Virus record (IMG/VR): IMGVR_UViG_3300029893_000277
Coordinates: 1-32,841 of that record
Strand: one strand, 5' to 3'
Length of the DNA stretch: 32,841 bases
Source of the DNA: a virus
The notes beneath the pieces are model-generated. The model was not told where the DNA came from, did no database searches, and saw nothing but the letters and a program-made list of their open reading frames with translations. Below, in pieces: positions 22,228 to 29,077 of the stretch; the first letter of the stretch is position 1, and each line of letters begins with the position of its first letter. Position numbers and translations under genes: made by a program.

Positions 22228-22255
22228 AAAAAAGAAGGCTAATCACTGCCTTCTT
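22228..22255 (-). terminator. Intrinsic terminator-like hairpin abutting the portal start codon
   Basis: On the minus strand AAGAAGGC, an 8-nt loop and GCCTTCTT form a perfect 8-bp stem followed by TTTT and then the portal ATG. It would end the terminase transcript. No base separates the U-tract from the start codon. Confidence 0.7.
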
Positions 22256-22297
22256 ATGCAATGGCGACGGATCTTTTTATTCCGCAAGCTTATATTA

Positions 22298-22537
22298 TCA
22301 CAATGCTTTCATGAATTCCTCATCAGTTACACTTTCTAGTGGAACAATATCTTGAGGAACTGGTTTATCAATCTCTATTTTTGTCTTATCTGTAAGCTCA
22401 GCGTTAACAAACTCCTGATTGTTTTTAGACATTAAGGCGTTGAGAAACTTGGCTCTTTCCTTGCGGTTGTTGTAATCCATAAAGCCAATTAGCCCAACAA
22501 GTGAAAAAATGACCAACAAAAGAACTATTTCAATCAT
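22298..22537 (-). CDS. Small N-terminally membrane-anchored protein (79 aa)
   Basis: A 79-aa protein with a single hydrophobic N-terminal segment (IEIVLLLVIFSLVGLIGFM, 2-20), followed by a charged stretch (DYNNRKERAKF) and an acidic tail ending EEFMKAL. This fits a type I or N-in anchored membrane protein. Similar small anchored proteins of unknown role are often found between terminase and portal genes. It overlaps the 164-aa gene by ATGA, and its TGA overlaps a possible extended -10 (TGATAATAT) for the portal gene. Function unknown. Confidence 0.6.
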   Translation of the reverse strand: MIEIVLLLVIFSLVGLIGFMDYNNRKERAKFLNALMSKNNQEFVNAELTDKTKIEIDKPVPQDIVPLESVTDEEFMKAL

Positions 22538-23028
22538 TCTATTTTTCCTTCGTAATTAACATAATCTTGATATGGATTAGGTAGGTAATAATACTCGTAA
22601 CCAAATAACTTACTATCCAAGCTGTGAGAGTCAAGAAATGGATATTTTTTTCTGATTACCTTAATTCTAATTGGAATTTTTATTTGTTGGTTCTTTTCCA
22701 GGCGATGATATACAAGGTATCCGGTTTTAGTCTTCCTATACCCCTTACACGCATACTCCAAAGCAGTTCTGAACTGCGGCGTGTCATTTTTGCCAAAAAT
22801 ACCAATGGTAATTCTATCTCCATACAATGGTTTTCCGTTCCAAACACTATCAGCGGTTTCATCCAGCACTAAGATTGGTAACAAGGCTCTCATCATGAGT
22901 TCCTCTGCCTTTCTTAATGCTTCATCCAACTGATCACTAGTAAACTTCGGAATAATCCTCTTCTCTTTGGTTGGCGAGCCTTTCTCTATATCTTTGGATT
23001 TTTGTTTTAGCTTTTTCTCTCTTGACAT
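22534..23028 (-). CDS. Hypothetical protein with weak nucleotidyltransferase-like pattern
   Basis: A 164-aa protein starting inside the terminase gene (92-nt overlap). The ATG at codon 46 (22893), preceded by AGAGGA at 7 nt, is an alternative start. Residues about 35-75 (LDEALRKAEELMMRALLPILVLDETADSVW, then GDRITIGI) and about 115-160 (IPIRIKVIRKKYPFLD, then LPNPYQDYVNYEG) are laid out like small polymerase-beta-type nucleotidyltransferases. The expected G-D-x-D-I-G-I reads GDRITIGI, so the second catalytic Asp is missing and activity is doubtful. It lies between terminase and portal genes. The family relationship is a weak inference. Confidence 0.4.
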   Translation of the reverse strand: MSREKKLKQKSKDIEKGSPTKEKRIIPKFTSDQLDEALRKAEELMMRALLPILVLDETADSVWNGKPLYGDRITIGIFGKNDTPQFRTALEYACKGYRKTKTGYLVYHRLEKNQQIKIPIRIKVIRKKYPFLDSHSLDSKLFGYEYYYLPNPYQDYVNYEGKIE

Positions 23029-24394
23029 ATAAAGGTGATGGACGACTCATAAAGAAGTAACGATCTCGGTCTGCACAGTGATCCTCTCCATCTGTGTCTA
23101 AGTCCTCCACCTTGCTTGGAGCGGTTGAATACACCAAACTTGGTATGGTTCTGATTGTATCATAGCATGTCTCAAATACCTGATACCACGGCTTTCCATC
23201 AGGAGCGGCAGACAGCATTTCTCGATACCTCGCCCACCCATTAGCCCGATTATTATCACCAGCTATCAAGTTTTTTAGTCCTGCATTTATCATTATCTCG
23301 GCGTAAGACTCACCCTCCACATCCTGGCCAGCTTTTATCTCTCCTTCCCTCAAAATCCTATTCCAAATCGCCGGATCTCCGACCCAATACTGTGGATTTC
23401 TACCCAGCTTTTCAGAGGTTAAATTTATGATTTTAACCAACCTAGAAAGGGTTAACTTATACCCGAACTTCTGCTCAAACCAGTCAGCATTACCATAGAG
23501 CTCGTGAATTAGATAAGTCCTGTCGTCTGGGGTCTGAACGTACCAACCAATAGAAAACGGCTTATTCCATCCAAGGTCTATAGCACCGTAACAGTTCCAC
23601 TCTTCTGGGAGAGAAAATGGTTTAACTACATGAGCATTTCTATCCCACTCAGTAAAGAATTGTCCCGCGAAAATATCCCAAGAACCTTCAAGGAAAGCTT
23701 TTCTTTTAGCCTCAGGAAGAGATTTGAGCTGATCGATATATGAGGAGTCAATAAATTTATTATCAGACGCCCTACTGGGTATATACACAAATTTTTCCTG
23801 TTCCATGTCTGGATTTTCTGGGTCTGGCTCTATCCACAACTTCTTAACCCACCCATGACCCACTGACCCAGGGTTTGTACCAGCAACAAACTTAGGAATT
23901 GGTATGCCTGGATATCTCAACCTGAACCTCAAATCTTCAAATGTTTCCACAGGGTTCTTGGTTAGCTCGTCTACAAAAATAGCGGCGAACTCTACTGAAG
24001 CATACTTAGCTGGATCATCGAGGTTTCTTAACAATATCTTAAAACCACCATACTCTGGCTCAGCTTGAAATATATACCCCTCGTCCCTTGTCTCAACCAA
24101 CTTGCCAAGTTCTGGTGGAAACTCCTTTTTTATTTTGATGATTTGTCTATCTTTTAAGGTCGGGTAATCCTCACAAAACAAGCCAATTGTGAACTCCCTA
24201 ATATCATACTTCCAGAAGAAATAAAGACCTAATCCAAACGCCGCCCACCTCAAAAAATAAGACTTACCCCCACCAGCAGCACCACCATACAAAAGATATT
24301 TGTATTTATCTTCTTGTAGTGTTTTCCAAGCTAGTAGTTGCTTATCTTGAAAACCAGCATACTCAGAAAACTTAATCGAGTTATCGTTTTTCAT
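22937..24394 (-). CDS. terL: Terminase large subunit
   Basis: A 485-aa packaging motor. The ATPase domain has Walker A GGAAGGGKS (37-45), Walker B AAIFVDEL with D142-E143, and the coupling motif GTNPGS (172-177). The RNase H-like nuclease domain has AIDLGWNKPFSIGW (D273), VGDPAIW (D340) and DTDGEDHCADRDRYF (433-447) supplying the third acid. The order is complete and the length is typical. It cuts concatemeric DNA and pumps it through the portal. It overlaps terS by 14 nt and the next gene by 92 nt. The packaging strategy (headful or cos) cannot be read from the protein alone. Confidence 0.95.
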   Translation of the reverse strand: MKNDNSIKFSEYAGFQDKQLLAWKTLQEDKYKYLLYGGAAGGGKSYFLRWAAFGLGLYFFWKYDIREFTIGLFCEDYPTLKDRQIIKIKKEFPPELGKLVETRDEGYIFQAEPEYGGFKILLRNLDDPAKYASVEFAAIFVDELTKNPVETFEDLRFRLRYPGIPIPKFVAGTNPGSVGHGWVKKLWIEPDPENPDMEQEKFVYIPSRASDNKFIDSSYIDQLKSLPEAKRKAFLEGSWDIFAGQFFTEWDRNAHVVKPFSLPEEWNCYGAIDLGWNKPFSIGWYVQTPDDRTYLIHELYGNADWFEQKFGYKLTLSRLVKIINLTSEKLGRNPQYWVGDPAIWNRILREGEIKAGQDVEGESYAEIMINAGLKNLIAGDNNRANGWARYREMLSAAPDGKPWYQVFETCYDTIRTIPSLVYSTAPSKVEDLDTDGEDHCADRDRYFFMSRPSPLYVKREKAKTKIQRYRERLANQREEDYSEVY

Positions 24395-24794
24395 CTACCA
24401 CAAATTTTGGTTTTTCAGTTAACTCCACCTCACTCTTGTCTTGCCACCCAAAGTTATTTTTGGCGTTGAAGATAAGACCCGGTGTAAAAGTGTTTTTGTC
24501 ATTCATTCTTCTTTCGATGTCGTATTCCACTTTTCTTCTAGCTCTCTTAACGATCTTTGAGAACTTATCTTTATGAGCATAATCAACAAGGCTTCTTCTG
24601 GACATACCAAGGAAGTAAGCCAATCCAGACATTGTGTAGGGTTCTGGATCATTCATAGTGACACGGTCGCCTAGTTTAGGAATAAAAATATCTTTCGTGC
24701 GATTATCACAATAATCGAAGTATTCATCGATTTTTTCTTGCATCTCTTCAACACTGGTGAACGTTGGTGGTCGTCCACCTACTCTTTTTGCCAT
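24381..24794 (-). CDS. terS: Terminase small subunit
   Basis: A 137-aa protein of the P22 gp3-like/terminase small subunit type. It opens with GGRPPTFTSVEEMQEKIDEYFDYC, has a helix-turn-helix at about 53-72 (YTMSGLAYFLGMSRRSLVDY) and ends in the family pattern TPGLIFNAKNNFGWQDKSEVE (104-124). It recognises the packaging site and recruits the large subunit. It overlaps terL by 14 nt. It follows the transketolase genes after 14 nt with no terminator between, so the sugar operon appears to run into the packaging genes. Confidence 0.9.
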   Translation of the reverse strand: MAKRVGGRPPTFTSVEEMQEKIDEYFDYCDNRTKDIFIPKLGDRVTMNDPEPYTMSGLAYFLGMSRRSLVDYAHKDKFSKIVKRARRKVEYDIERRMNDKNTFTPGLIFNAKNNFGWQDKSEVELTEKPKFVVDEKR

Positions 24795-24808
24795 ATATCA
24801 ATTCTACC

Positions 24809-25315
24809 CTATCTCTTCAAATTAATATAAGTTGGCCTCGGATTGGTTAAAACCTTCTCCAAAAGCTCAGGTATTTCCTCTTTTGTCTCCGGCCAATGAC
24901 TCTCAACACCACTCAACACTCTCATCACCTCTTGGTCTTCTTCCGCCCAATGAGAGAAGCCATCATGTTGATAGTCTCTATCTCTTCCCCCTCCCACCAA
25001 AACAACAGGGATCTGCTCGCTATGTAGGTAGCTTCTCACGGTCTCAAATGGCCTGTATAACAAAAACGGGGTAATCGAATAGACGATGGGTATTTTACCT
25101 TCGATAGCCATACCAACGGCCATACCAACGGCCACTTGTTCAGCAGCGCCAACATTAACAAATCTTTCTGGATAATCTTGCTGTATTGCGTCAAACATCC
25201 CAAAACCCAAGTCTGCTGTAACTACCCAAATATTTCCATTATCCTCCATCTGTTGATGGAGTTCATAAGCAAACCAACCCCTCATGCTTTCGTGTCTCGT
25301 TAGTCGTTCTTTCAT
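24809..25315 (-). CDS. Transketolase-like subunit, pyrimidine-binding (Pyr) domain only
   Basis: A 168-aa protein equal to the Pyr domain of transketolase. VTADLGFGMFDAI (32-44) and RFVNVGAAEQVAVGMAVGMA (51-70) are present; Glu59 is the residue that activates the thiamine diphosphate aminopyrimidine. The YSITPFLLYRPFETVR segment (79-94) and the DGFSHWAEEDQEVMRVL loop (118-134) also match, the latter aligning with the G-x-T-H-Q-x-x-E-D of transketolases. The third (C-terminal) domain of full transketolases is missing; split C-subunits are usually about 300 aa. The start overlaps the stop of the partner subunit (ATGA). Together they would form an active site at the subunit interface. Confidence 0.85.
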   Translation of the reverse strand: MKERLTRHESMRGWFAYELHQQMEDNGNIWVVTADLGFGMFDAIQQDYPERFVNVGAAEQVAVGMAVGMAIEGKIPIVYSITPFLLYRPFETVRSYLHSEQIPVVLVGGGRDRDYQHDGFSHWAEEDQEVMRVLSGVESHWPETKEEIPELLEKVLTNPRPTYINLKR

Positions 25316-25947
25316 GCTTTCATATAGTGAGATGATAAATCGTCAGGATATGGTTCGTTGCTTGTATGTGCCAGAACGATGTGTGGGCCCTCGGTTGTTG
25401 TGTCAAGTATCCACTTGACAGCCTCAACATCATGACCATCTACCTCCGAGACAGTATCAACAAACCCTCTTAACTGTCTTAAAAGCAACTCAATATCTGT
25501 TTTTCTATACGCTGCCCAACCATTAGCGTTAACTACCACCTTTAAGTTATCCAATCTCTGTTCTTGAGCTACTCTTAACGCCTCCCAGATACTTCCTTCG
25601 GCCATCTCTCCATCACTAACCATACAAAAAACTCTCTTCTCCCGCTGGGCTATGGCCATCCCCACTGCTATTGGCAGTCCCTGCCCCAGTGAACCAGTAG
25701 AGACATCACAGAACTCACTGTTAGCGTGAATATCTTTTCTAATGGCCTGGACCGGATCAACTAATCCTCGCTTCTCCATCACCACATAAAGGGCCAGTGC
25801 CGCATGACCATTGCTTAACACAAATCTCTCGTCCGGTTCTTTAACTTGGAAAATAGCCTCGATTGCGTCTACTGCTGATATCGTTGAGCTTAAATGAGTT
25901 AAACCTTCTTGCCTACTAATCTCAATGATTCGCTCTTTTGAGTTCAT
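25312..25947 (-). CDS. Transketolase-like subunit, thiamine-diphosphate-binding (PP) domain
   Basis: A 211-aa protein equal to the N-terminal domain of transketolase. LSNGHAALALY (44-54) holds the conserved His; STGSLGQGLPIAVGMAIA (83-100) is the family block; and the diphosphate/metal motif runs from SDGEMAEGSIWEAL (111-124) to VVNANG (138-143, Asn140), with S in place of the first G of the usual GDG. Split N-subunits are usually about 270 aa, so this is a compact form. Full reaction: transfer of a two-carbon ketol unit, for example to make sedoheptulose 7-phosphate from ribose 5-phosphate. It lies in an operon whose next steps use that compound, which supports the assignment, though other TPP-dependent ketol transfers remain possible. 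Confidence 0.85.
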   Translation of the reverse strand: MNSKERIIEISRQEGLTHLSSTISAVDAIEAIFQVKEPDERFVLSNGHAALALYVVMEKRGLVDPVQAIRKDIHANSEFCDVSTGSLGQGLPIAVGMAIAQREKRVFCMVSDGEMAEGSIWEALRVAQEQRLDNLKVVVNANGWAAYRKTDIELLLRQLRGFVDTVSEVDGHDVEAVKWILDTTTEGPHIVLAHTSNEPYPDDLSSHYMKA

Positions 25948-26713
25948 GCTCTACCATTTCTCTAATTGATTGTTCCAATGGTTTGATTGGTAGCTCTGGT
26001 ATGGTTGGCTCGACCACCCACTGATCGGTGTCGTAGCTTCTCAGTGACTCTACCAGCCTGACGTTAGCCGGTCTTCCAGTTTCTTGCTCCACCATTCTGC
26101 GAACTTGATCATTAGTATAACTGCGCCCAGAAGAGAGGTTAACTCGCTTAGACCTGTAATCACGTATATTGTCAGCCACAAAAATAAGCCCAGTAAGAAA
26201 GTCATCAACATCAATAAAGTCGTGAGTTGGTTGGGGGACAAACGGAATTTCTTCTCCATACAGACAGCTTTTAATAAGCCTTGGTATCAAACGGTGTGGT
26301 TGTTCACCAATGCCGGTCACTGTTGACGGCCTAACGACCGCTATAGGGAGATTATACTCCCTTGAGTAAAGTTGTGCCATTTCCTCCATTGCCTTTTTTG
26401 ATGCTGAGTAAAACGTCTGATGGGGGATCAGGACTGATGAAGTAGAAACTAAGACAACAGCTCTGCAATCCTCGTCAGCGTCCTGCAATAACCTTAAGTT
26501 CTCCATCACATTAACTCTGTATGTTTCTATTAGATCTTTCTGCTCGTATGAATTACCGTAAGCCGCCATACCGACATAAACATCTGCCGCCGGTGCGTTA
26601 ACCCAGTCCCGAGGAATGTTGATAACTGTGTGGCCATCACCCTCCAGCCTAGTAACTAGACGCTCACCTATAAACCCGTGAGTTCCTCTAATGGCGTAGA
26701 TTTCTTTACTCAT
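25922..26713 (-). CDS. NAD(P)-dependent sugar epimerase/dehydratase (extended SDR)
   Basis: A longer frame extends to 26752, but the ATG at 26713 has AGAGGA at a 7-nt distance and overlaps the previous stop by 8 nt, giving 263 aa. The nucleotide-binding GTHGFIG (10-16) has the G-x-x-G-x-x-G pattern. LVSTSSVL (88-95) and YSASK (102-106) supply the Ser/Thr-Tyr-Lys catalytic set, and VVRPSTVTGIG and HDFIDVDDFLTGLIFVADN match the substrate domain of GDP/UDP-sugar epimerases. In this operon it could epimerise or dehydrate a nucleotide-heptose. The protein is shorter than the usual 310 aa, mainly at the C-terminus. Substrate unknown. Confidence 0.85.
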   Translation of the reverse strand: MSKEIYAIRGTHGFIGERLVTRLEGDGHTVINIPRDWVNAPAADVYVGMAAYGNSYEQKDLIETYRVNVMENLRLLQDADEDCRAVVLVSTSSVLIPHQTFYSASKKAMEEMAQLYSREYNLPIAVVRPSTVTGIGEQPHRLIPRLIKSCLYGEEIPFVPQPTHDFIDVDDFLTGLIFVADNIRDYRSKRVNLSSGRSYTNDQVRRMVEQETGRPANVRLVESLRSYDTDQWVVEPTIPELPIKPLEQSIREMVEHELKRANH

Positions 26714-26924
26714 TGTACGTTCCTCTAGCATAGTTGGGAGTATTGCAGGCACCGCAATAGACTATCAAGTGTTCAGCTTTTATTTTTGTATAACCATTGT
26801 GAAACCTCATTACGACGAAGTCACCATCTGGCGATATTTCTCCCAAAACTGAAAGAGTCCCCAACCCCTGACACCTAGAGCAGATCACCAAGTTATTTTT
26901 TTTAACTCTTTTTAAGGCCTTCAT
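26706..26924 (-). CDS. Zinc-ribbon protein in the heptose operon (72 aa)
   Basis: A 72-aa protein with two Cys pairs, CSRC (15-18) and CGAC (57-60), separated by about 38 residues of beta-like sequence, forming a rubredoxin- or zinc-ribbon-like knuckle pair. The N-terminus is basic (KALKRVKKNN). The gene contains a run of eight A early on and overlaps the nucleotidyltransferase gene by 23 nt and the SDR gene by 8 nt. No enzyme family is recognised. It could be a regulator, a small accessory subunit or a nucleic-acid-binding protein; its conserved place in a metabolic operon would need comparison with other genomes. Confidence 0.6.
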   Translation of the reverse strand: MKALKRVKKNNLVICSRCQGLGTLSVLGEISPDGDFVVMRFHNGYTKIKAEHLIVYCGACNTPNYARGTYNE

Positions 26925-27426
26925 AATACTCTCTAGCTTTTGCTAATCTCTCCGGCGTACCAATATCCTGCCAGTAGTGTTTTTGGACAAATTTTCTTAT
27001 CATTGGTTTAAACGACTGTTTAACGTGAGTTATGCCAGTGTAAATCTTACTGTCCGGAGTATATGACATCAGCCGCCCTCCCCTATTTATCGTTGCCATC
27101 GCTGTTATATCTACATCAGTTAAAGTATCTCCGTTACAAACCACATACTCATCACCCAACCAAGGCAACAGCCGCCTTTCTGTCTCTGACTCTCCTAACA
27201 ACTCTGGTTCGTAGAAGTAAAGTAGTCTTGACCCGAAGTGTTTAACAACTTGTCTATACAAGTAGTGGACGTTAACCACAACGTCATCAATCCCGTGTCT
27301 ATGCAGATGTTCGAGTATGTGTTCAAGCACCGGCTTTCCACCAACTTCAACCAAACACTTTGGCCTAGTGAGGGTGAGTGGTCTAAGCCTAGTTCCATAC
27401 CCAGCGCATAAGACTAATGCTTTCAT
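26902..27426 (-). CDS. hddC: Sugar-phosphate nucleotidyltransferase (HddC-like guanylyltransferase)
   Basis: A 174-aa protein with the nucleotidyltransferase signature LCAGYGTRLRPLTLTRPK (6-23), the metal-binding CNGDTLTDVD (97-106, D100) and the closing HYWQDIGTPERLAKARE (150-166, D154). This is the GDP-mannose/heptose pyrophosphorylase family. Full-length relatives are about 230 aa; here the segment between about 110 and 150 is shortened. In heptose operons this enzyme activates D-glycero-D-manno-heptose 1-phosphate with GTP. It is translationally coupled (ATGA) to the kinase gene. The nucleotide specificity cannot be confirmed by eye, so the symbol is by context. Confidence 0.75.
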   Translation of the reverse strand: MKALVLCAGYGTRLRPLTLTRPKCLVEVGGKPVLEHILEHLHRHGIDDVVVNVHYLYRQVVKHFGSRLLYFYEPELLGESETERRLLPWLGDEYVVCNGDTLTDVDITAMATINRGGRLMSYTPDSKIYTGITHVKQSFKPMIRKFVQKHYWQDIGTPERLAKAREYYEGLKKS

Positions 27427-28325
27427 AGTATCCTGGTACTAACTCCCTGATAATCTATCTCAAAGTCGATCTGTTTTAAACCAATTTTCTTGATGAAATT
27501 GGCTTGCTTCTTGGGTTTAACCACAAACAATACCGTACCCCCACCTCCTGATCCGTTTAGCTTCCATCCAATTGCACCAAGCTCTTTCCCTTTGTTGATA
27601 ATCGTGTCTATTTGTTTATTACTCACTCCTTTATTTGATAGTTTTTTATGTTCCCAAGACTCTCTTAATAACCTAGCCATCCTGTCTACGTCATCTTCAA
27701 GAATAGCTGTTGCCCCATCAATAGCTTTTTGTTTAACCATTAGGAGGTGATTGAGTTGATCTGGTGCAAGTTGCATTAAGCCTTCCTGAATATCGTGGTC
27801 AGTTCTATCAATTCCAGTATGGAAAATTAAAATATTTGAGAAGATATCATGTTCGTGATTGATAGGAGTTCTGCCTACCCCGTCCTTTGAGAAATAGAAA
27901 ATACTCACACCTCCATAAACAGCTGCGTATTGATCCTGCTTGCCGCCAAACATTTTTAGTTTATTCACCTCTATATCCCAAGCTTTCTGCGCGATTTGAT
28001 CTTTACTTAATCCCCAATTATGAATTTTATTAGCAGCACCAACTAAGGCAACCACCGCAGAGGCAGACGAGCCAAGACCTGAACCGACAAAGCGAAAATC
28101 AAACGACTGATCCACATACCAATCAGACAAATTAAGGTTATCAAGAACTTCTTCAACGAAGCTATCCGTAAGTCGTCCTGGTGACTCACTGCTCAACATA
28201 AAATTTTGTCTGATATTTATAGCCATGTTTACGACAACTCCACCTTCTTTCTCAACAAACTCTCCCACATCAGTGCCGCCACCAAATAATCCAATGCGTA
28301 AAGGGGCAGAACTATGGACTATCAT
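27423..28325 (-). CDS. hddA: GHMP kinase, D-glycero-D-manno-heptose 7-phosphate kinase-like (HddA)
   Basis: A 300-aa GHMP-superfamily kinase. Motif 1 region: SSAPLRIGLFGGGTDVGEF (5-23), typical of the HddA/fucokinase branch rather than galactokinases. Motif 2: GSGLGSSAS (81-89), the ATP phosphate loop. GGKQDQYAAVYGG (127-139) is another branch-specific block. Motif 3: KLNGSGGGGTVL (255-266). All core residues are present; the length is slightly below the usual 330-340 aa. Reaction in this pathway: phosphorylation of heptose 7-phosphate at C1. Its neighbours are the isomerase, phosphatase and nucleotidyltransferase of the same route. Confidence 0.85.
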   Translation of the reverse strand: MIVHSSAPLRIGLFGGGTDVGEFVEKEGGVVVNMAINIRQNFMLSSESPGRLTDSFVEEVLDNLNLSDWYVDQSFDFRFVGSGLGSSASAVVALVGAANKIHNWGLSKDQIAQKAWDIEVNKLKMFGGKQDQYAAVYGGVSIFYFSKDGVGRTPINHEHDIFSNILIFHTGIDRTDHDIQEGLMQLAPDQLNHLLMVKQKAIDGATAILEDDVDRMARLLRESWEHKKLSNKGVSNKQIDTIINKGKELGAIGWKLNGSGGGGTVLFVVKPKKQANFIKKIGLKQIDFEIDYQGVSTRIL

Positions 28326-28612
28326 AGGAAATACTTTGATATATCATTCCAATTAGTAAACCTGATTGCCCTATCGTCAATAATTATTCTAGTATGATTT
28401 TTCTTGATATTGGTGACTTCGATGTTTTGTGGAAAACCGTGCAGTCTCAACCAGTCTTTTATGACACCATGGTCTACTTCTTCTCTTGCAGTTAGTATGT
28501 AAACCTCGTGTCCTTTTTCAACGAGCGCCTTTAACACATGCCTGGCTCCTGGTAAGGGTAACCTTGTCTTCTCATTAGCTAAGGTGGCGTCAAAATCAAC
28601 GGCAATGATCAT
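28322..28612 (-). CDS. Small HAD-superfamily phosphatase, candidate heptose bisphosphate phosphatase
   Basis: A 96-aa minimal HAD hydrolase. Motif I is AVDFDATL (D6 nucleophile, D8 acid/base), motif II is ILTAR (T41), motif III is Lys in IKKNHT (70-73), and motif IV is IIDDRAIRF (D79-D80). There is no cap domain. The classical heptose bisphosphate phosphatase GmhB is about 180 aa with zinc-binding Cys residues that are absent here, so this is probably an analogue rather than GmhB itself. Its place between isomerase and kinase genes, with ATGA overlaps on both sides, is the evidence for acting on heptose 1,7-bisphosphate. Confidence 0.7.
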   Translation of the reverse strand: MIIAVDFDATLANEKTRLPLPGARHVLKALVEKGHEVYILTAREEVDHGVIKDWLRLHGFPQNIEVTNIKKNHTRIIIDDRAIRFTNWNDISKYFL

Positions 28613-29073
28613 GCGTAGTACTGATCAATTATTCGACAAATATTGTGGATCATCTCGAGGTGTTTTTCTTGTAACTCAGCTGTACTAGCAAAGTATTCAG
28701 TTTTGGTTGGAAATTCTATGACTGCCATTTTTAGTCTTTTGGCCGTTTTAATTGCCTCTAGACAGTCTTGTGAGTTTCCAGATGTAGATAGTACCACCAG
28801 CACGTCTCCAGAGCGTCCTAGCGCCTCTAGCTGTCGTGAAAACACATATTCAAACCCATCATCATTACCTATTGCCGTTAGCGCAGAAGTATCAGTGGTT
28901 AAGGCGATAATAGGGAGTGCTTTTCTTGGTTTCTCAAAATGACCCACCAGTTCGGCCGCAAAGTGTTGGGCTTGAGCTGCACTGCCACCGTTACCTATTA
29001 CGTATGCAAAATTGCCCCTATCAAAACAAGCAATTAAATCATTAGCTATTTCATTTACGGCCATTTTGTCCAT
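28609..29073 (-). CDS. gmhA: Phosphoheptose isomerase (sedoheptulose 7-phosphate isomerase)
   Basis: A 154-aa SIS-domain protein. The phospho-sugar loop and family signature are clear: VIGNGGSAAQAQHFAAELVGHF (25-46, catalytic-type Glu41), LPIIALTTDTSALTAIGND (53-71), VFSRQLEALGRSGDVL (77-92), STSGNS (96-101) and the C-terminal QEKHLEMIHNIC (135-146), whose His138 fits the catalytic His of GmhA. It is about 40 residues shorter than E. coli GmhA, mainly in the N-terminal helix. It converts sedoheptulose 7-phosphate to D-glycero-D-manno-heptose 7-phosphate. First gene of the minus-strand operon, 8 nt from the predicted transcription start; the in-frame ATG at codon 4 is an alternative start. Confidence 0.9.
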   Translation of the reverse strand: MDKMAVNEIANDLIACFDRGNFAYVIGNGGSAAQAQHFAAELVGHFEKPRKALPIIALTTDTSALTAIGNDDGFEYVFSRQLEALGRSGDVLVVLSTSGNSQDCLEAIKTAKRLKMAVIEFPTKTEYFASTAELQEKHLEMIHNICRIIDQYYA

Positions 29074-29077
29074 ATTC

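Noticed and set aside
26714-26752. Upstream start of the SDR protein adding 13 residues
   Set aside because: The ATG at 26713 has an AGAGGA site at proper distance and fits the Rossmann N-terminus; the extension lies within the zinc-ribbon gene and has no signal.
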